Shown here: positions 38,469 to 48,630 of the stretch, piece by piece
Position numbering within the stretch: position 1 is the first letter of the stretch
Layout of the letters: every line of letters begins with the position of its first letter
Assembly: GCA_947493885.1 (NCBI GenBank)
Contig: CANLTE010000001.1
Location: 682,001-746,000 of the forward strand
Length of the DNA: 64,000 nucleotides
Source of the DNA: an uncultured Maribacter sp.
Lineage (GTDB): Bacteria; Bacteroidota; Bacteroidia; Flavobacteriales; Flavobacteriaceae
Direction of reading: 5' to 3'
Position numbers and translations under genes: made by a program
The notes under the pieces: generated by a model
What the model was told of the DNA's origin: nothing
Seen by the model: only the letters and a program-made list of their open reading frames with translations
The model's database searches: none

Positions 38469-39521
38469 ATGATAGATAACAGCGATTCTCATCTAACAAC
38501 AAACGAAAAAAAGCAACTTAAAAATAAGATTGCAGTATCTATATACGCTTATAAAAGAAAATTGGTACGAAGAAAGGTTGGTTTAGGAGTAGCTTTTTCC
38601 ATTGTTCTTGTTTCTTCAATAGTATTATATAATCAACAAAAGCAGCCTTCATTAATAGACGATTATTTACAAATAGCAACAAAGGTAAAAGCCGATAGTT
38701 TAAACGCCGTAGAGCTTATTTTAAGTGACAATAAAAAAATTAACATTTTAGAGGATAACACCACTATTAGTTACTCTAAAACAGGAGAACAAGTCTCTAT
38801 AGGAGCTAATAATACTACTACAGAAGGGGCCGTTAATAGCACAACTGGTTTTAACACAGTAGTTGTGCCATACGGGAAACGTTCAAACATAGAACTTTCT
38901 GACGGCACCAAAGTCTGGCTAAATTCTGGCTCTAAACTTATATACCCCGTTGTTTTTGCAGAAAATAAAAGAGAAGTTTTTCTAGAAGGAGAAGGGATTT
39001 TTGATGTTTCTCATAACAAAAACAAACCATTTTATGTAATTGCAAAAGATCACGAAATACAGGTTTTAGGAACCGTTTTTAACGTAAGTAATTATAGCAA
39101 CGAAGGGAGCATAGAAACCACTCTTAAAAGCGGAAGCGTTCAAATTAATTACAAAGGAGATTCCTTCTTACGAAGAAATGAATCCGTAAAAATTAAACCT
39201 GGTACATCAGCAAAATATAATAAAACTACCAAACAAATATCATCTAAAACAGTAGATGTAAGTAACTATTTTTCTTGGAGAGAAGGTTTATTTATTTTCA
39301 AGAAAGATGATTTGGGGCATATTGTAAAACGCCTTTCTCGCTATTATAATGTAAAAATTAGTGTTGATGATGAACTATTGGCAAAGCAAACATTTACAGG
39401 TTCTTTAGATCTTAAAGAGAATATAGACCAAGTACTCGAAGCTATCAAAGAAACTACAAACTTAGAATATACTAATATCTCTCCATCTAAAATAATAATA
39501 ACTAAAACCGAAAACTTATGA
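38469..39521 (+). CDS. FecR-family anti-sigma factor
   Basis: A 350-residue inner-membrane anti-sigma factor. A short N-terminal cytoplasmic part is followed by one membrane helix (about residues 37-54) and a periplasmic FecR domain (about 125-230: VVVPYGKRSNIELSDGTKVWLNSGSKL). The C-terminal DUF4974 domain (about 275-350: YYNVKISVDDELLAKQTFTGS) contacts the SusC STN domain in characterised systems. It sits 127 bp behind the ECF sigma gene and 109 bp before susC. Confidence 0.93.
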   Translation: MIDNSDSHLTTNEKKQLKNKIAVSIYAYKRKLVRRKVGLGVAFSIVLVSSIVLYNQQKQPSLIDDYLQIATKVKADSLNAVELILSDNKKINILEDNTTISYSKTGEQVSIGANNTTTEGAVNSTTGFNTVVVPYGKRSNIELSDGTKVWLNSGSKLIYPVVFAENKREVFLEGEGIFDVSHNKNKPFYVIAKDHEIQVLGTVFNVSNYSNEGSIETTLKSGSVQINYKGDSFLRRNESVKIKPGTSAKYNKTTKQISSKTVDVSNYFSWREGLFIFKKDDLGHIVKRLSRYYNVKISVDDELLAKQTFTGSLDLKENIDQVLEAIKETTNLEYTNISPSKIIITKTENL

Positions 39522-39543
39522 AATAAAAGCGCAAACAAAAAAA

Positions 39544-39569
39544 CCAGAAGATGGACCAACATCTTCTGG
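39544..39569 (+). promoter_or_regulatory. Intercistronic hairpin between fecR and susC
   Basis: A perfect 10-bp stem (CCAGAAGATG at 39544-39553 with CATCTTCTGG at 39560-39569) with a 6-base loop. It is followed by TAATAAAAA rather than a T run, so it is more likely an mRNA 3'-end or stability element or attenuator than a strong terminator. Confidence 0.6.
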
Positions 39570-39630
39570 CTAATAAAAATTAACATCGCTGTTTTACACA
39601 GCAACATTAACTAATGAAAAAAACAAAATT

Positions 39631-42600
39631 ATGAATAAAATAGTTAAATCAAACTATTTAGGGTTTTCAACGCCCCTAAGGGTCTGCACATTAACCATTA
39701 TGAGAGTTTTCCTTCTAATAATTGTCTTAGGTCTCGGTTCAGCATATGCGAATCCATCTTACGCACAAACTAAAATAGATATTAATGTTAACAACATTAC
39801 TCTAGAAGATTTGTTTCAAGAAATACAGAATAAAAGCGAATTTGTATTTTTTTATAAAGATGACACTATAGACAAAAACAAAAAAGTATCTATTCATTTT
39901 AGTCAAGTTCCTGTATCTACAATATTAGAAGCAGTATTTTACAAAACTGGATTAACTTTTAAAATTAAAGACAGACAAGTAATCATAAAAAAAGCTCCTA
40001 AAAGAAGGTTCAAAAAAACTTCCTCTTTAATTACTCCTCCACCAGTGCAGTCAGAAATATCCGGAATTGTTGTGGATGAGAGCGGATTACCATTACCAGG
40101 CGCTAATGTTCTGGTTAAAGGCACTACAAACGGAACACAAACTGATTTTGATGGAAATTTCACCTTAAATGCTGACCCTAATTCCACATTAGTAGTTAGC
40201 TACCTTGGTTATGCTACAAAAGAAGTTCCTTTAAATGGGCAAGCTACAATTAGCATTACATTGGCAGAAGACGCGAGTCAATTACAAGAAGTAGTAATAC
40301 TTGGTTATGCTTCGCAAACCAGGGGAGATATTACTGGTTCGGTAGCTTCCGTAGATATGGATGAAGCCATAAAAGCTCCTGTAACTAATGCAGCTGAAAT
40401 ACTTCAGGGGCGCGCATCAGGTGTTACAGTTATAAAAAATAACACTCCTGGTTCTGCTCCAAAAATTAATATTCGTGGATTCGGAACAACCAATAATACA
40501 GACCCACTATACATTATTGATGGAGTACAAACCGATGATCCTAATGTATTAAACAATATTAACCCCGCCGATATAGATCAAATGAACGTTCTTAAAGATG
40601 GAGCTGCGGCAATTTATGGAGCAAGGGCGTCAAACGGTGTTGTTATAATTACAACTAAAAGTGGTGGTTATAACATGGACGCTGTAGAAGTATCTGTAGA
40701 CATGTATACTGGTTTTTCAAAAATAACTAATGCGCCAGATATGCTAAACGCACAACAACATGCAGATATGCTTTGGCAAAGTTTTACCAATGATGGAGCT
40801 GCCCTTCAACATGGACAATATGGTTCTGGAGCAACACCAACCGTACCTTCGTCAATTGTTGGATACACGAGAGTAGAGTCTTATGACCCTATTACGTTTG
40901 CTCCAGCAGGAACATATAATGCGACTGTTACCCCAGGTGGAACGGATTGGGTTGACGCTCTTACTCAAAACGCACCTATTTCCAACTTTTCTGTTTCTCT
41001 TTCTAATGGAACAGAGTCTGGAAAATACTTTATGTCTGTTGGATACCTCACAAATGATGGGGTTCTATTAGATACTGGTTTTGATCGTATTAGTACAAGA
41101 TTAAACTCCGAATTTAAAATTGGAGAAAAAGTAAAAATTGGAGAACATTTAAATGTTTCTTATTCTAAAACCAGAGCAGGAGATAAGGAGTCCTTAGAAT
41201 CCGCTATACGTATGACTCCCTTACTACCGGTAAGAGACGATAATGGAGAATTTGCTGGAGTTGCAGGTCCAAGTCTCGGAAACACAAGAAACCCTGTAGC
41301 GCAAAATTTTAGAACTAGAAATGACTATACTAAAAGATATGCTGTTTTTGGAGATGTATATTTAAGCTATAATATTTTAGATGAATTGACTTTTAAAACT
41401 AGTTTAGCTGGTGGTTTCAATACGTTTGATCGCAGAGCTTTTAAATCACTGGATCCAGAACATGGAGAACCAATTTCTGACAGATCATTAACAGAGCAAG
41501 ACGATACTAGTTTTAATTGGATCTGGACAAACACTCTAAATTATAATAAGTCTTTTGGAGAGCATAGTATTAATGCTTTAATTGGTATCGAAGCCCTTAA
41601 GGGGTCTAGTAAAGGCAAACAAATAACTCGTACTGGATACCTTTTTGAAGACCCTAATTTTTACCTGCCTAGTAATGGTACAGGAGCAACTAACGTAGAT
41701 AGTGCATTTGATGGTTTTAATTCTCTTTTCTCCATTTTTGGAACGGTTAATTATTCGTATGCTGATAAATATTATGCAACAGTAACAGTTCGTCAAGATG
41801 AATCTTCTCGTTTCTTAGGGGATAACAAAAGTGACATTTTTCCGTCTTTCAGTGCTGGCTGGCAAATTAGTAATGAAAATTTTTATCCTACTAATGCCTT
41901 TGTAAATAGATTAAAATTAAAAGGTTCATGGGGTAAATTAGGAAACCAATCATTACCTATAGACAATCCTACAGCAAACATCTCAATACTTAGCGATCAA
42001 TACGCAAATTATGCACTTAGTGGAAATAGTATTATTACTGGGGCAATACTTAGTCAAGTAGGTAATACAGATTTAAGATGGGAAACCAGTGAAACTTCCA
42101 ATTTTGGAGTAGAGCTATCTATTCTAGACAGTAAACTTACTTTTGAAGCAGAGTATTTTCATATTTCTACGGAAGATTTAATTACCCAAGATTTTAGTGC
42201 AATTAGCTCAACAGCAATAGATGCTAGTGCTCCTTATGTTAATTTAGGGAATATTAAAAATACTGGTTTTGATCTAAGTTTAGGATATTTTGACAAAACG
42301 GACTCAGGTTGGTCTTATGGAATTTCTGCTAATTTATCGCATTACAAAAACGAAGTAACCGATCTTATTGATGGTGCACCTGTAACAGGTACTGGTAAAG
42401 ATTTAAGAGGGCAAACGCCAACAAGAACAGAGATTGGACAACCAATATCATTCTTTTATGGTCGTAAAGTTATTGGATTTACAGATGAAGGTAGATTTGA
42501 ATATGCCAATATAAACGAAGACAATGTTGTTGATGATGGTGATAGAACAAATATTGGTTCTCCACATCCAGATTTTACCTATGGAATTAACTTAAACACA

Positions 42601-43083
42601 GCATTTAAAGGTTTTGATTTATCGTTGTTTTTTAATGGTTCTAAAGGAAATGAAATTTATAACTTTAATAAGTTCTACACAGATTTTCCAGCCTTCGTAA
42701 ACGGAAACAGAAGTACCAGAGTGTTAGATTCTTGGACACCAACAAATACCAATGCTACTTTACCAGCATTGTCCACTACAATTACTAATAACGAAGGAGA
42801 TCCAAACTCCTATTATGTGGAAGACGGTTCCTTTTTTAGACTTAAAAACACCCAATTAGGATATACACTACCTGAAAACGTTATCAGTAAAATAGGAATG
42901 AAATCATTGCGCATTTATTTACAGGCAACTAACTTATTTACAATTACTGATTATCAAGGATTTGACCCCGAGATTATTACAAATTTAGATAATGGAGAAA
43001 GCCCTAACTTAAGTTTAGGGATTGATGGCAGAGTTTATCCAGCCGCTAGAACATTCACGTTAGGTGCTAACATTAAATTCTAA
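39631..43083 (+). CDS. susC: SusC-type TonB-linked outer-membrane transporter with STN domain
   Basis: A 1150-residue receptor. It has a signal region (to about residue 46, YAQ), an STN domain (about 50-120), a carboxypeptidase-like domain (about 141-220: ISGIVVDESGLPLPGANV, TDFDGNFTL), a SusC plug (about 225-340: IRGFGTTNNTDPLYIIDGV, LKDGAAAIYGARASNGVV) and a barrel ending NIKF. The STN domain means it senses its ligand and signals through FecR to the ECF factor. It is paired with susD 6 bp downstream. The glycan is not identified by sequence, but the locus offers a GH2 enzyme as the only glycosidase. Confidence 0.95.
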   Translation: MNKIVKSNYLGFSTPLRVCTLTIMRVFLLIIVLGLGSAYANPSYAQTKIDINVNNITLEDLFQEIQNKSEFVFFYKDDTIDKNKKVSIHFSQVPVSTILEAVFYKTGLTFKIKDRQVIIKKAPKRRFKKTSSLITPPPVQSEISGIVVDESGLPLPGANVLVKGTTNGTQTDFDGNFTLNADPNSTLVVSYLGYATKEVPLNGQATISITLAEDASQLQEVVILGYASQTRGDITGSVASVDMDEAIKAPVTNAAEILQGRASGVTVIKNNTPGSAPKINIRGFGTTNNTDPLYIIDGVQTDDPNVLNNINPADIDQMNVLKDGAAAIYGARASNGVVIITTKSGGYNMDAVEVSVDMYTGFSKITNAPDMLNAQQHADMLWQSFTNDGAALQHGQYGSGATPTVPSSIVGYTRVESYDPITFAPAGTYNATVTPGGTDWVDALTQNAPISNFSVSLSNGTESGKYFMSVGYLTNDGVLLDTGFDRISTRLNSEFKIGEKVKIGEHLNVSYSKTRAGDKESLESAIRMTPLLPVRDDNGEFAGVAGPSLGNTRNPVAQNFRTRNDYTKRYAVFGDVYLSYNILDELTFKTSLAGGFNTFDRRAFKSLDPEHGEPISDRSLTEQDDTSFNWIWTNTLNYNKSFGEHSINALIGIEALKGSSKGKQITRTGYLFEDPNFYLPSNGTGATNVDSAFDGFNSLFSIFGTVNYSYADKYYATVTVRQDESSRFLGDNKSDIFPSFSAGWQISNENFYPTNAFVNRLKLKGSWGKLGNQSLPIDNPTANISILSDQYANYALSGNSIITGAILSQVGNTDLRWETSETSNFGVELSILDSKLTFEAEYFHISTEDLITQDFSAISSTAIDASAPYVNLGNIKNTGFDLSLGYFDKTDSGWSYGISANLSHYKNEVTDLIDGAPVTGTGKDLRGQTPTRTEIGQPISFFYGRKVIGFTDEGRFEYANINEDNVVDDGDRTNIGSPHPDFTYGINLNTAFKGFDLSLFFNGSKGNEIYNFNKFYTDFPAFVNGNRSTRVLDSWTPTNTNATLPALSTTITNNEGDPNSYYVEDGSFFRLKNTQLGYTLPENVISKIGMKSLRIYLQATNLFTITDYQGFDPEIITNLDNGESPNLSLGIDGRVYPAARTFTLGANIKF

Positions 43084-43089
43084 AAAATC

Positions 43090-44781
43090 ATGAAAAAAAC
43101 AATAGCTTATTTAACAATGCTAATAGGAATACTAGCATGTAGTAGTGATTTTACAGAGTCTCCTGCCATTGGAGCACTTAGTGACGAATCACTTAAAAAC
43201 GAAACCGGAGTAAACTTAATGTTAACTGGAGCATATTCTACATTAGACGGTGTCAGAAATAATGGATTTGGTGAAGACTGGTCTACCTCAGGAGATAATT
43301 GGATTATGGATGTTTTATCTGACGATGCTCACAAAGGAAGCACGGACGGTGATCAGCCAGAATTATACAATATAGAAACTATGACGTGGACCACTGGTAG
43401 TTCCTATTTTCTAGGAAAATGGGGAGCAGTTTTTGCTGGTGTCAACAGAGCAAATGCAGTAATTGCATTAATTAATACCATTGAAGAAGGTGATTTTTCT
43501 GCTCAATTGGCAGAAGCACGTTTTTTACGTGGGCACTTTAACTTTGAGCTTCAAAAAATGTGGGGGAATGTGCCGTACATTTCTGAAGAAAATTATGCAA
43601 ATACAGAATTTAATCAACCTAATCCTGGACCTATTTGGGAACAAATAGAAGCAGATTTTCAACATGCTGTAGACAACCTACCAGATACACAGGCTCAAGT
43701 TGGTAGACCAACTTCATGGACGGCCAAAGCTTTTTTAGGAAAAGTACATTTACACCAATCTGAGTGGGACGAAGCTTTTACATTATTAAATGATGTTGTA
43801 GTTTCTGGGCCATATGATTTATTACCTGATTTTGTAGATAATTTTAGATTAGCAGGAGACAATAGTGTAGAATCTATTTTTGCCATTCAATTTACTACAG
43901 ACGACGGTCAATCTTTTAATGGAAATGTTCGAGGGTCATTGAACTTTCCTAATCCAGGTCCATTTGGTTCTTGCTGTGGATTTTATCAACCTACCCAAGA
44001 TTTACTTAATGCTTTTCAAACAGATGGTTCTGGTTTACCCCTATTAGATACCTACAACCAAACTGATGTTAACAGTGACTTTGCAATAGAATCTAGTAAT
44101 CCTTTTACCCCATTTGCAGGAACACTTGATCCAAGAGCAGATTACACAGTAGGTAGAAGAGGAATAGACTATAACGGTTATGGAGAACATCCTGGAAATG
44201 ACTGGATTCGTGCTGAGTTCAGCGATATTTCGGGGTCTTACTTACCCAAGAAAAATGTATACTGGTTTGGAGAGACTGCAAACCAAGCAACAGGCTCATG
44301 GGGACAGCAATTATCTGGAGTAAATTATCACCTTATGCGTTTTGCCGATGTATTACTTATGGCAGCGGAGGCAGCCATAGAAAAAAGTAGTCCAGATTTA
44401 ACTTTAGCCCTAGAATATGTGAACCGAGTACGTAATAGAGCCAAAAACTCAAACTATATGCAAGCTGTTGACGGTTCGGGTGATGCTGCCAATTATCTTA
44501 TAGAACCTTACAACAATTTTGCCGATGCAGACTTTGCTAGAAAGGCAGTAAGATTTGAAAGAAGAGTAGAGCTAGGTATGGAAGGTCATAGATTGTTTGA
44601 CCTAAGAAGATGGGGGAATTTTGTTGAAATCATGACAGAATATGCTACCAATGAGGGACGTACTATTACTCCTTTCGGAGATGAGGTAGGTGCATACGCA
44701 GAAATTAATAATGTTTTCCCAATTCCTGTAAATGCAATTGATTTAAGTGGTGGCATTTTAGAACAAAACACAGGATACTAA
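43090..44781 (+). CDS. susD: SusD/RagB-family glycan-binding lipoprotein
   Basis: A 563-residue surface lipoprotein with a lipobox (LIGILAC, Cys at residue 17) and the SusD helical TPR scaffold: AEARFLRGHFNFELQKMWG around 138-156, EYVNRVRNRAKN, and the C-terminal RFERRVELGMEGHRLFDLRRW. It caps the SusC barrel. The gene ends at a strong hairpin terminator. Confidence 0.95.
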   Translation: MKKTIAYLTMLIGILACSSDFTESPAIGALSDESLKNETGVNLMLTGAYSTLDGVRNNGFGEDWSTSGDNWIMDVLSDDAHKGSTDGDQPELYNIETMTWTTGSSYFLGKWGAVFAGVNRANAVIALINTIEEGDFSAQLAEARFLRGHFNFELQKMWGNVPYISEENYANTEFNQPNPGPIWEQIEADFQHAVDNLPDTQAQVGRPTSWTAKAFLGKVHLHQSEWDEAFTLLNDVVVSGPYDLLPDFVDNFRLAGDNSVESIFAIQFTTDDGQSFNGNVRGSLNFPNPGPFGSCCGFYQPTQDLLNAFQTDGSGLPLLDTYNQTDVNSDFAIESSNPFTPFAGTLDPRADYTVGRRGIDYNGYGEHPGNDWIRAEFSDISGSYLPKKNVYWFGETANQATGSWGQQLSGVNYHLMRFADVLLMAAEAAIEKSSPDLTLALEYVNRVRNRAKNSNYMQAVDGSGDAANYLIEPYNNFADADFARKAVRFERRVELGMEGHRLFDLRRWGNFVEIMTEYATNEGRTITPFGDEVGAYAEINNVFPIPVNAIDLSGGILEQNTGY

Positions 44782-44821
44782 AATAATACCCAATGTTATT
44801 AAGTTTAGAGTTAGTTTTTTG

Positions 44822-44853
44822 AAAAACAGGGCATTTAAAAATGCCCTGTTTTT
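44822..44853 (+). terminator. Rho-independent terminator after susD
   Basis: A perfect 14-bp stem (AAAAACAGGGCATT at 44822-44835 with AATGCCCTGTTTTT at 44840-44853) with a 4-base loop. The right arm itself ends in a T run. Confidence 0.85.
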
Positions 44854-44890
44854 ATAACAACAATCATTAAAATAATTCATATTTTTTTCA

Positions 44891-47800
44891 ATGACCCACA
44901 TCTTAAAAACCTTTCTTCTTTTTTTATTAATAGTAAGTGCTTTTAGTTGCTCTGACCAAGAGAAAACTACTCCAAAAAAAACTGAGAAAATTTTTTCGCA
45001 ACTTAATGCTAAAGAATCAAATATAACTTTTGCCAACACGCTAACAGAAAATGATTCTCTAAATTATTTCACCTATGGTTATATTTTTATGGGTGGAGGT
45101 ATTTCTGCTGGGGACATTAATAATGATGGATTAATAGATTTATTTTTTACAGGTAATATGGTGCCAAACAAACTATATCTAAACAAAGGAAACCTTCAAT
45201 TTCAAGACATTACTGAAACAGCCCATATAACTGGTGATAATAGGTGGTATACCGGTGTAACAATGGTAGATATTAATCAAGATGGCTATCTGGATATTTA
45301 CTGTTCAGTTGGAGGTAAATATGGGCCAAAAGAAAATCAATTGTTCGTTAATAATGGCGATAATACTTTTTCGGAACAAGCAAAAAACTACGGTATCGCC
45401 GAAACAGGAAATAGCGTGCAATCTACCTTTTTTGATTATGATTTGGACGGGGATTTAGACCTGTATATTGCTAACTACCCTCCAACTCCATTTAACGCCC
45501 CTAATCAATATTATCGTTTTAAAAAATCAAACCCCAAAGACATAGAATCCGATAAATTATATAGAAATGATAGTGGTGTTTTTACCAATGTAACCAAAGA
45601 AGCTGGTGTTCATAATTTTGGGCTTTCTTTAAGTGCTACTGCAGCAGATATAAATCAAGACGGTTGGCCCGACCTCTATGTCTCTAATGACTTTAGTTCT
45701 CCCGATTTATTTTACATCAACAACAAAAATGGTACGTTTTCAGAAATGTCCAAAGAACTCACTAAAAACACCTCTTTTTATGGAATGGGTGTAGACATCG
45801 CAGATCTTAACAATGACGGTCTTTTAGATATTTTTCAGGTGGATATGACCGCTCAAGATAATAGGCGTGCGAAAGCCAACATGGCGTCTATGAACCCAAA
45901 GCTTTTCTGGAGTACTGTTAATTCTGGTTTTCATTACCAATACATGCAAAATAGCTTACAACTAAATAATGGAGTTATTAACGATACGCTTCCTGATTTT
46001 AGTAATATCTCTAGGCTTGCTGGAGTTTCTTCTACTGATTGGAGTTGGGGACCCTTACTTGCAGATTTAGATAATGATGGATTTAAAGATATCTTTATTT
46101 CCAACGGAACCCGAAGAGAAATTAACAACAAAGATTATTTCGATTCCATAAAAAACATTCGAAATTCTGATAAGAATTTTTTAAAACGAAGCTTAGCCAT
46201 CCCTTCTGAAAAAATTGACAATTTTGTCTATCAAAACAATGGTAACCTAACCTTCTCCAAAAAAAATAAAGACTGGGGAATACAATACAAAGGCTTCTCT
46301 AATGGTGGAGTTTACGCCGATTTAGATAATGATGGCGATTTAGAAATAATTACCAATAATATTGATGATACTGCTACTATTTTCGAAAACAAAAGTTCTG
46401 ACTACAACAACTATTTAAATATTAAACTAAAAGGCGCTGCTCAAAATCCTTTGGGTATTGGTGCCAAGATAACAGTCAAAACAAAGGCAAATACACAGTT
46501 TCAAGAATTAACCCTTACAAGAGGATTTCAATCTTCCGTAGCGCCAGAGTTTCACTTTGGAGTTGGACAAGTTGACACAATTGAAACCATAAAAATACAA
46601 TGGCCAGATAATACGGTTCAAAAAATAGAAAATGTGGTATCAAACCAAAGCATAACAATTAATCATAAGAATGCGCTGAATAATGTAGAAGCACAAATCG
46701 CTTCAACAACATTATTTAAGTCTACCGTTTTAAATCAATTTTTAGAACATAATCACATTGAGAATACGTATAACGATTTTATAAAAGAAGTGCTTTTGCC
46801 ACACCAAACCTCAAGATTAGGTCCATATATTGCGGTTGGCGATTTAAACGGAGACGCCTTAGAAGATATTATAATTGGAGGAGCATCTCAAAATCCAACA
46901 GGGGTATATTATCAAAATAAAAAAGGTTTTAGTAAACAAGAAAATACAGTATTTAGCATAGATACTAATTCTGAAGATATGGGAATCCATATTTTTGATG
47001 CCGATAATGATGGAGATAACGATGTTTACATCGTAAGTGGAGGAAACGAATTTGAACCAAACTCCTTAACGCTTCAAGACCGATTATACATTAATGATGG
47101 AAAAGGTAATTTCTCAAAAGATACTGCCGCTCTTCCAAGCATGCTAACTAGTGGGTCAAGAGTCTACAGTAACGATTTTGATAAAGATGGTGATTTAGAC
47201 CTTTTTATAGGAGGGCGTTTAATACCTGGTAATTATCCGCAACCCGCGAAAAGTTACATTCTTGAAAATAGAAGTACAAAGGGCACTCCTAAATTTATTG
47301 ACGTTACAAAAACCCTAGCTCCCGACCTTTTAAAGCTTGGCTTAGCTACCGACGCATCGTGGACGGATATTGATAAGGATGGTTGGACAGATTTAATCAT
47401 AGTGGGTGAATGGATGCCTATTACGGTTTTTAAAAACATCAAGGGCTCCTTTAAAAATATTACTCCCAAATTAAACTTAGAAGACACTACGGGATGGTGG
47501 TTTAGTATTAAATCTGGAGATTTTGATAATGATGGTGACACCGATTTTATAGCCGGAAACCTAGGTTTAAATTATAAATACAAGGCTAATTTAGAAGAAA
47601 CTTTTGATATTTATCTGAATGATTTTGATAAAAACAACAAAAACGATATTGTTCTTAGTTACTACAACAATGGCAAAGAATACCCCTTAAGAGGAAGAGA
47701 ATGCTCTTCGCAGCAAATACCAGCTATTAAGGCAAAATACAAAGATTACGCTAGTTTTTCTATAGCTACTTTAGATGATGTTTATACAAAAAAAGCTTTG

Positions 47801-48193
47801 GAAAATTCACTGCACTATCAAGTAAAATCTTTTGCTAGCGTATATCTAGAAAATAAAAATGGTAAGTTTATTGTGCATAAGCTACCTGTAGAAGCTCAAC
47901 TCTCTAATATTAATCAGATTGTGGTACAAGATTTTGACAAAGATGGAAACCTCGACGCAGTACTAGCAGGAAATTTATATAGTTCTGAAGTTGAAACCCC
48001 GAGAAATGATGCTAGTAATGGCCTCTTTTTAAAAGGAAATGGAAAAGGTGATTTTACACCAATTAGGGCTTTAAAAAGTGGTTTGTATCTCCCAGGTGAT
48101 GTAAAAGACATGCATTCCATACCTTTTAATAGTAAAAACTATATTCTAGCAACTAAAAACAATGATTCTGTTCAGATGATTCAAATTAATTAG
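44891..48193 (+). CDS. VCBS/FG-GAP repeat lipoprotein with ASPIC/UnbV domain
   Basis: A 1100-residue exported lipoprotein with a lipobox (SAFSC). It has many FG-GAP/VCBS-type calcium loops of the form DxNxDG/DxDxDG (DINNDGLIDLF, DYDLDGDLDLY, DNDGDNDVY, DKDGNLDAV), which build a beta-propeller. An ASPIC/UnbV-like segment lies at about 515-590 (NNYLNIKLKGAAQNPLGIGA). Such proteins often follow SusCD pairs in marine Bacteroidota and are thought to bind the glycan at the surface. It stands 109 bp after susD, beyond the terminator, so it may have its own promoter. Confidence 0.88.
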   Translation: MTHILKTFLLFLLIVSAFSCSDQEKTTPKKTEKIFSQLNAKESNITFANTLTENDSLNYFTYGYIFMGGGISAGDINNDGLIDLFFTGNMVPNKLYLNKGNLQFQDITETAHITGDNRWYTGVTMVDINQDGYLDIYCSVGGKYGPKENQLFVNNGDNTFSEQAKNYGIAETGNSVQSTFFDYDLDGDLDLYIANYPPTPFNAPNQYYRFKKSNPKDIESDKLYRNDSGVFTNVTKEAGVHNFGLSLSATAADINQDGWPDLYVSNDFSSPDLFYINNKNGTFSEMSKELTKNTSFYGMGVDIADLNNDGLLDIFQVDMTAQDNRRAKANMASMNPKLFWSTVNSGFHYQYMQNSLQLNNGVINDTLPDFSNISRLAGVSSTDWSWGPLLADLDNDGFKDIFISNGTRREINNKDYFDSIKNIRNSDKNFLKRSLAIPSEKIDNFVYQNNGNLTFSKKNKDWGIQYKGFSNGGVYADLDNDGDLEIITNNIDDTATIFENKSSDYNNYLNIKLKGAAQNPLGIGAKITVKTKANTQFQELTLTRGFQSSVAPEFHFGVGQVDTIETIKIQWPDNTVQKIENVVSNQSITINHKNALNNVEAQIASTTLFKSTVLNQFLEHNHIENTYNDFIKEVLLPHQTSRLGPYIAVGDLNGDALEDIIIGGASQNPTGVYYQNKKGFSKQENTVFSIDTNSEDMGIHIFDADNDGDNDVYIVSGGNEFEPNSLTLQDRLYINDGKGNFSKDTAALPSMLTSGSRVYSNDFDKDGDLDLFIGGRLIPGNYPQPAKSYILENRSTKGTPKFIDVTKTLAPDLLKLGLATDASWTDIDKDGWTDLIIVGEWMPITVFKNIKGSFKNITPKLNLEDTTGWWFSIKSGDFDNDGDTDFIAGNLGLNYKYKANLEETFDIYLNDFDKNNKNDIVLSYYNNGKEYPLRGRECSSQQIPAIKAKYKDYASFSIATLDDVYTKKALENSLHYQVKSFASVYLENKNGKFIVHKLPVEAQLSNINQIVVQDFDKDGNLDAVLAGNLYSSEVETPRNDASNGLFLKGNGKGDFTPIRALKSGLYLPGDVKDMHSIPFNSKNYILATKNNDSVQMIQIN

Positions 48194-48630
48194 CCTCTAA
48201 AACGATATTAGCTCCTAAAAAGTTATTTATACATTAATCTTGTTCCGGCTATTAAAATATAGATCCCGTATGCCAAGCGCACATCCAAGCAACCCATGAA
48301 ATACCTAAACAAATTAAAAACCTACCGATTTCTACATAATTCAACTTCATAACATTTTTTTTGAGCAAGCAATATTAGTATGAACTCAGAAAATGTATTT
48401 TCCTTTTGGACTAAAGCCAACATTTTATCGCTTAAAGCTCATTCAATAGTACTTTATCTAAAAAACTAGCATTTAAAAGAGCGCTAAAATTCATAAAAAC
48501 CCAAGATGCTTATAGCTGTATTTGCACTCACGTTCAAAAATGAACAACAAATGATTCTATTTAGTTGTAAACAATTAGTACCTCAAGATGTTTTACTAAT
48601 TTGTAGTACATCATTTAAAAATTTAATCTT
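48194..48630. other. 437-bp intergenic region upstream of the GH2 gene
   Basis: No long coding sequence. The left half contains a 32-codon minus-strand frame (listed separately at 48252-48350). The right half (about 48360-48630) shows no terminator hairpin and no exact TAnnTTTG box; a CTAATTTG lies close to the GH2 start but is one base short of the consensus. Confidence 0.5.
48252..48350 (-). CDS. Possible small membrane protein
   Basis: A 32-residue minus-strand frame starting ATG at 48350. After a polar start (MKLNYVEIGR) it has a single hydrophobic, Trp-rich segment (FLICLGISWVAWMCAW) that could span the membrane. The composition is protein-like, but there is no family match I recognise and no promoter evidence. 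It may be a real small protein or chance. Confidence 0.3.
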   Translation of the reverse strand: MKLNYVEIGRFLICLGISWVAWMCAWHTGSIF

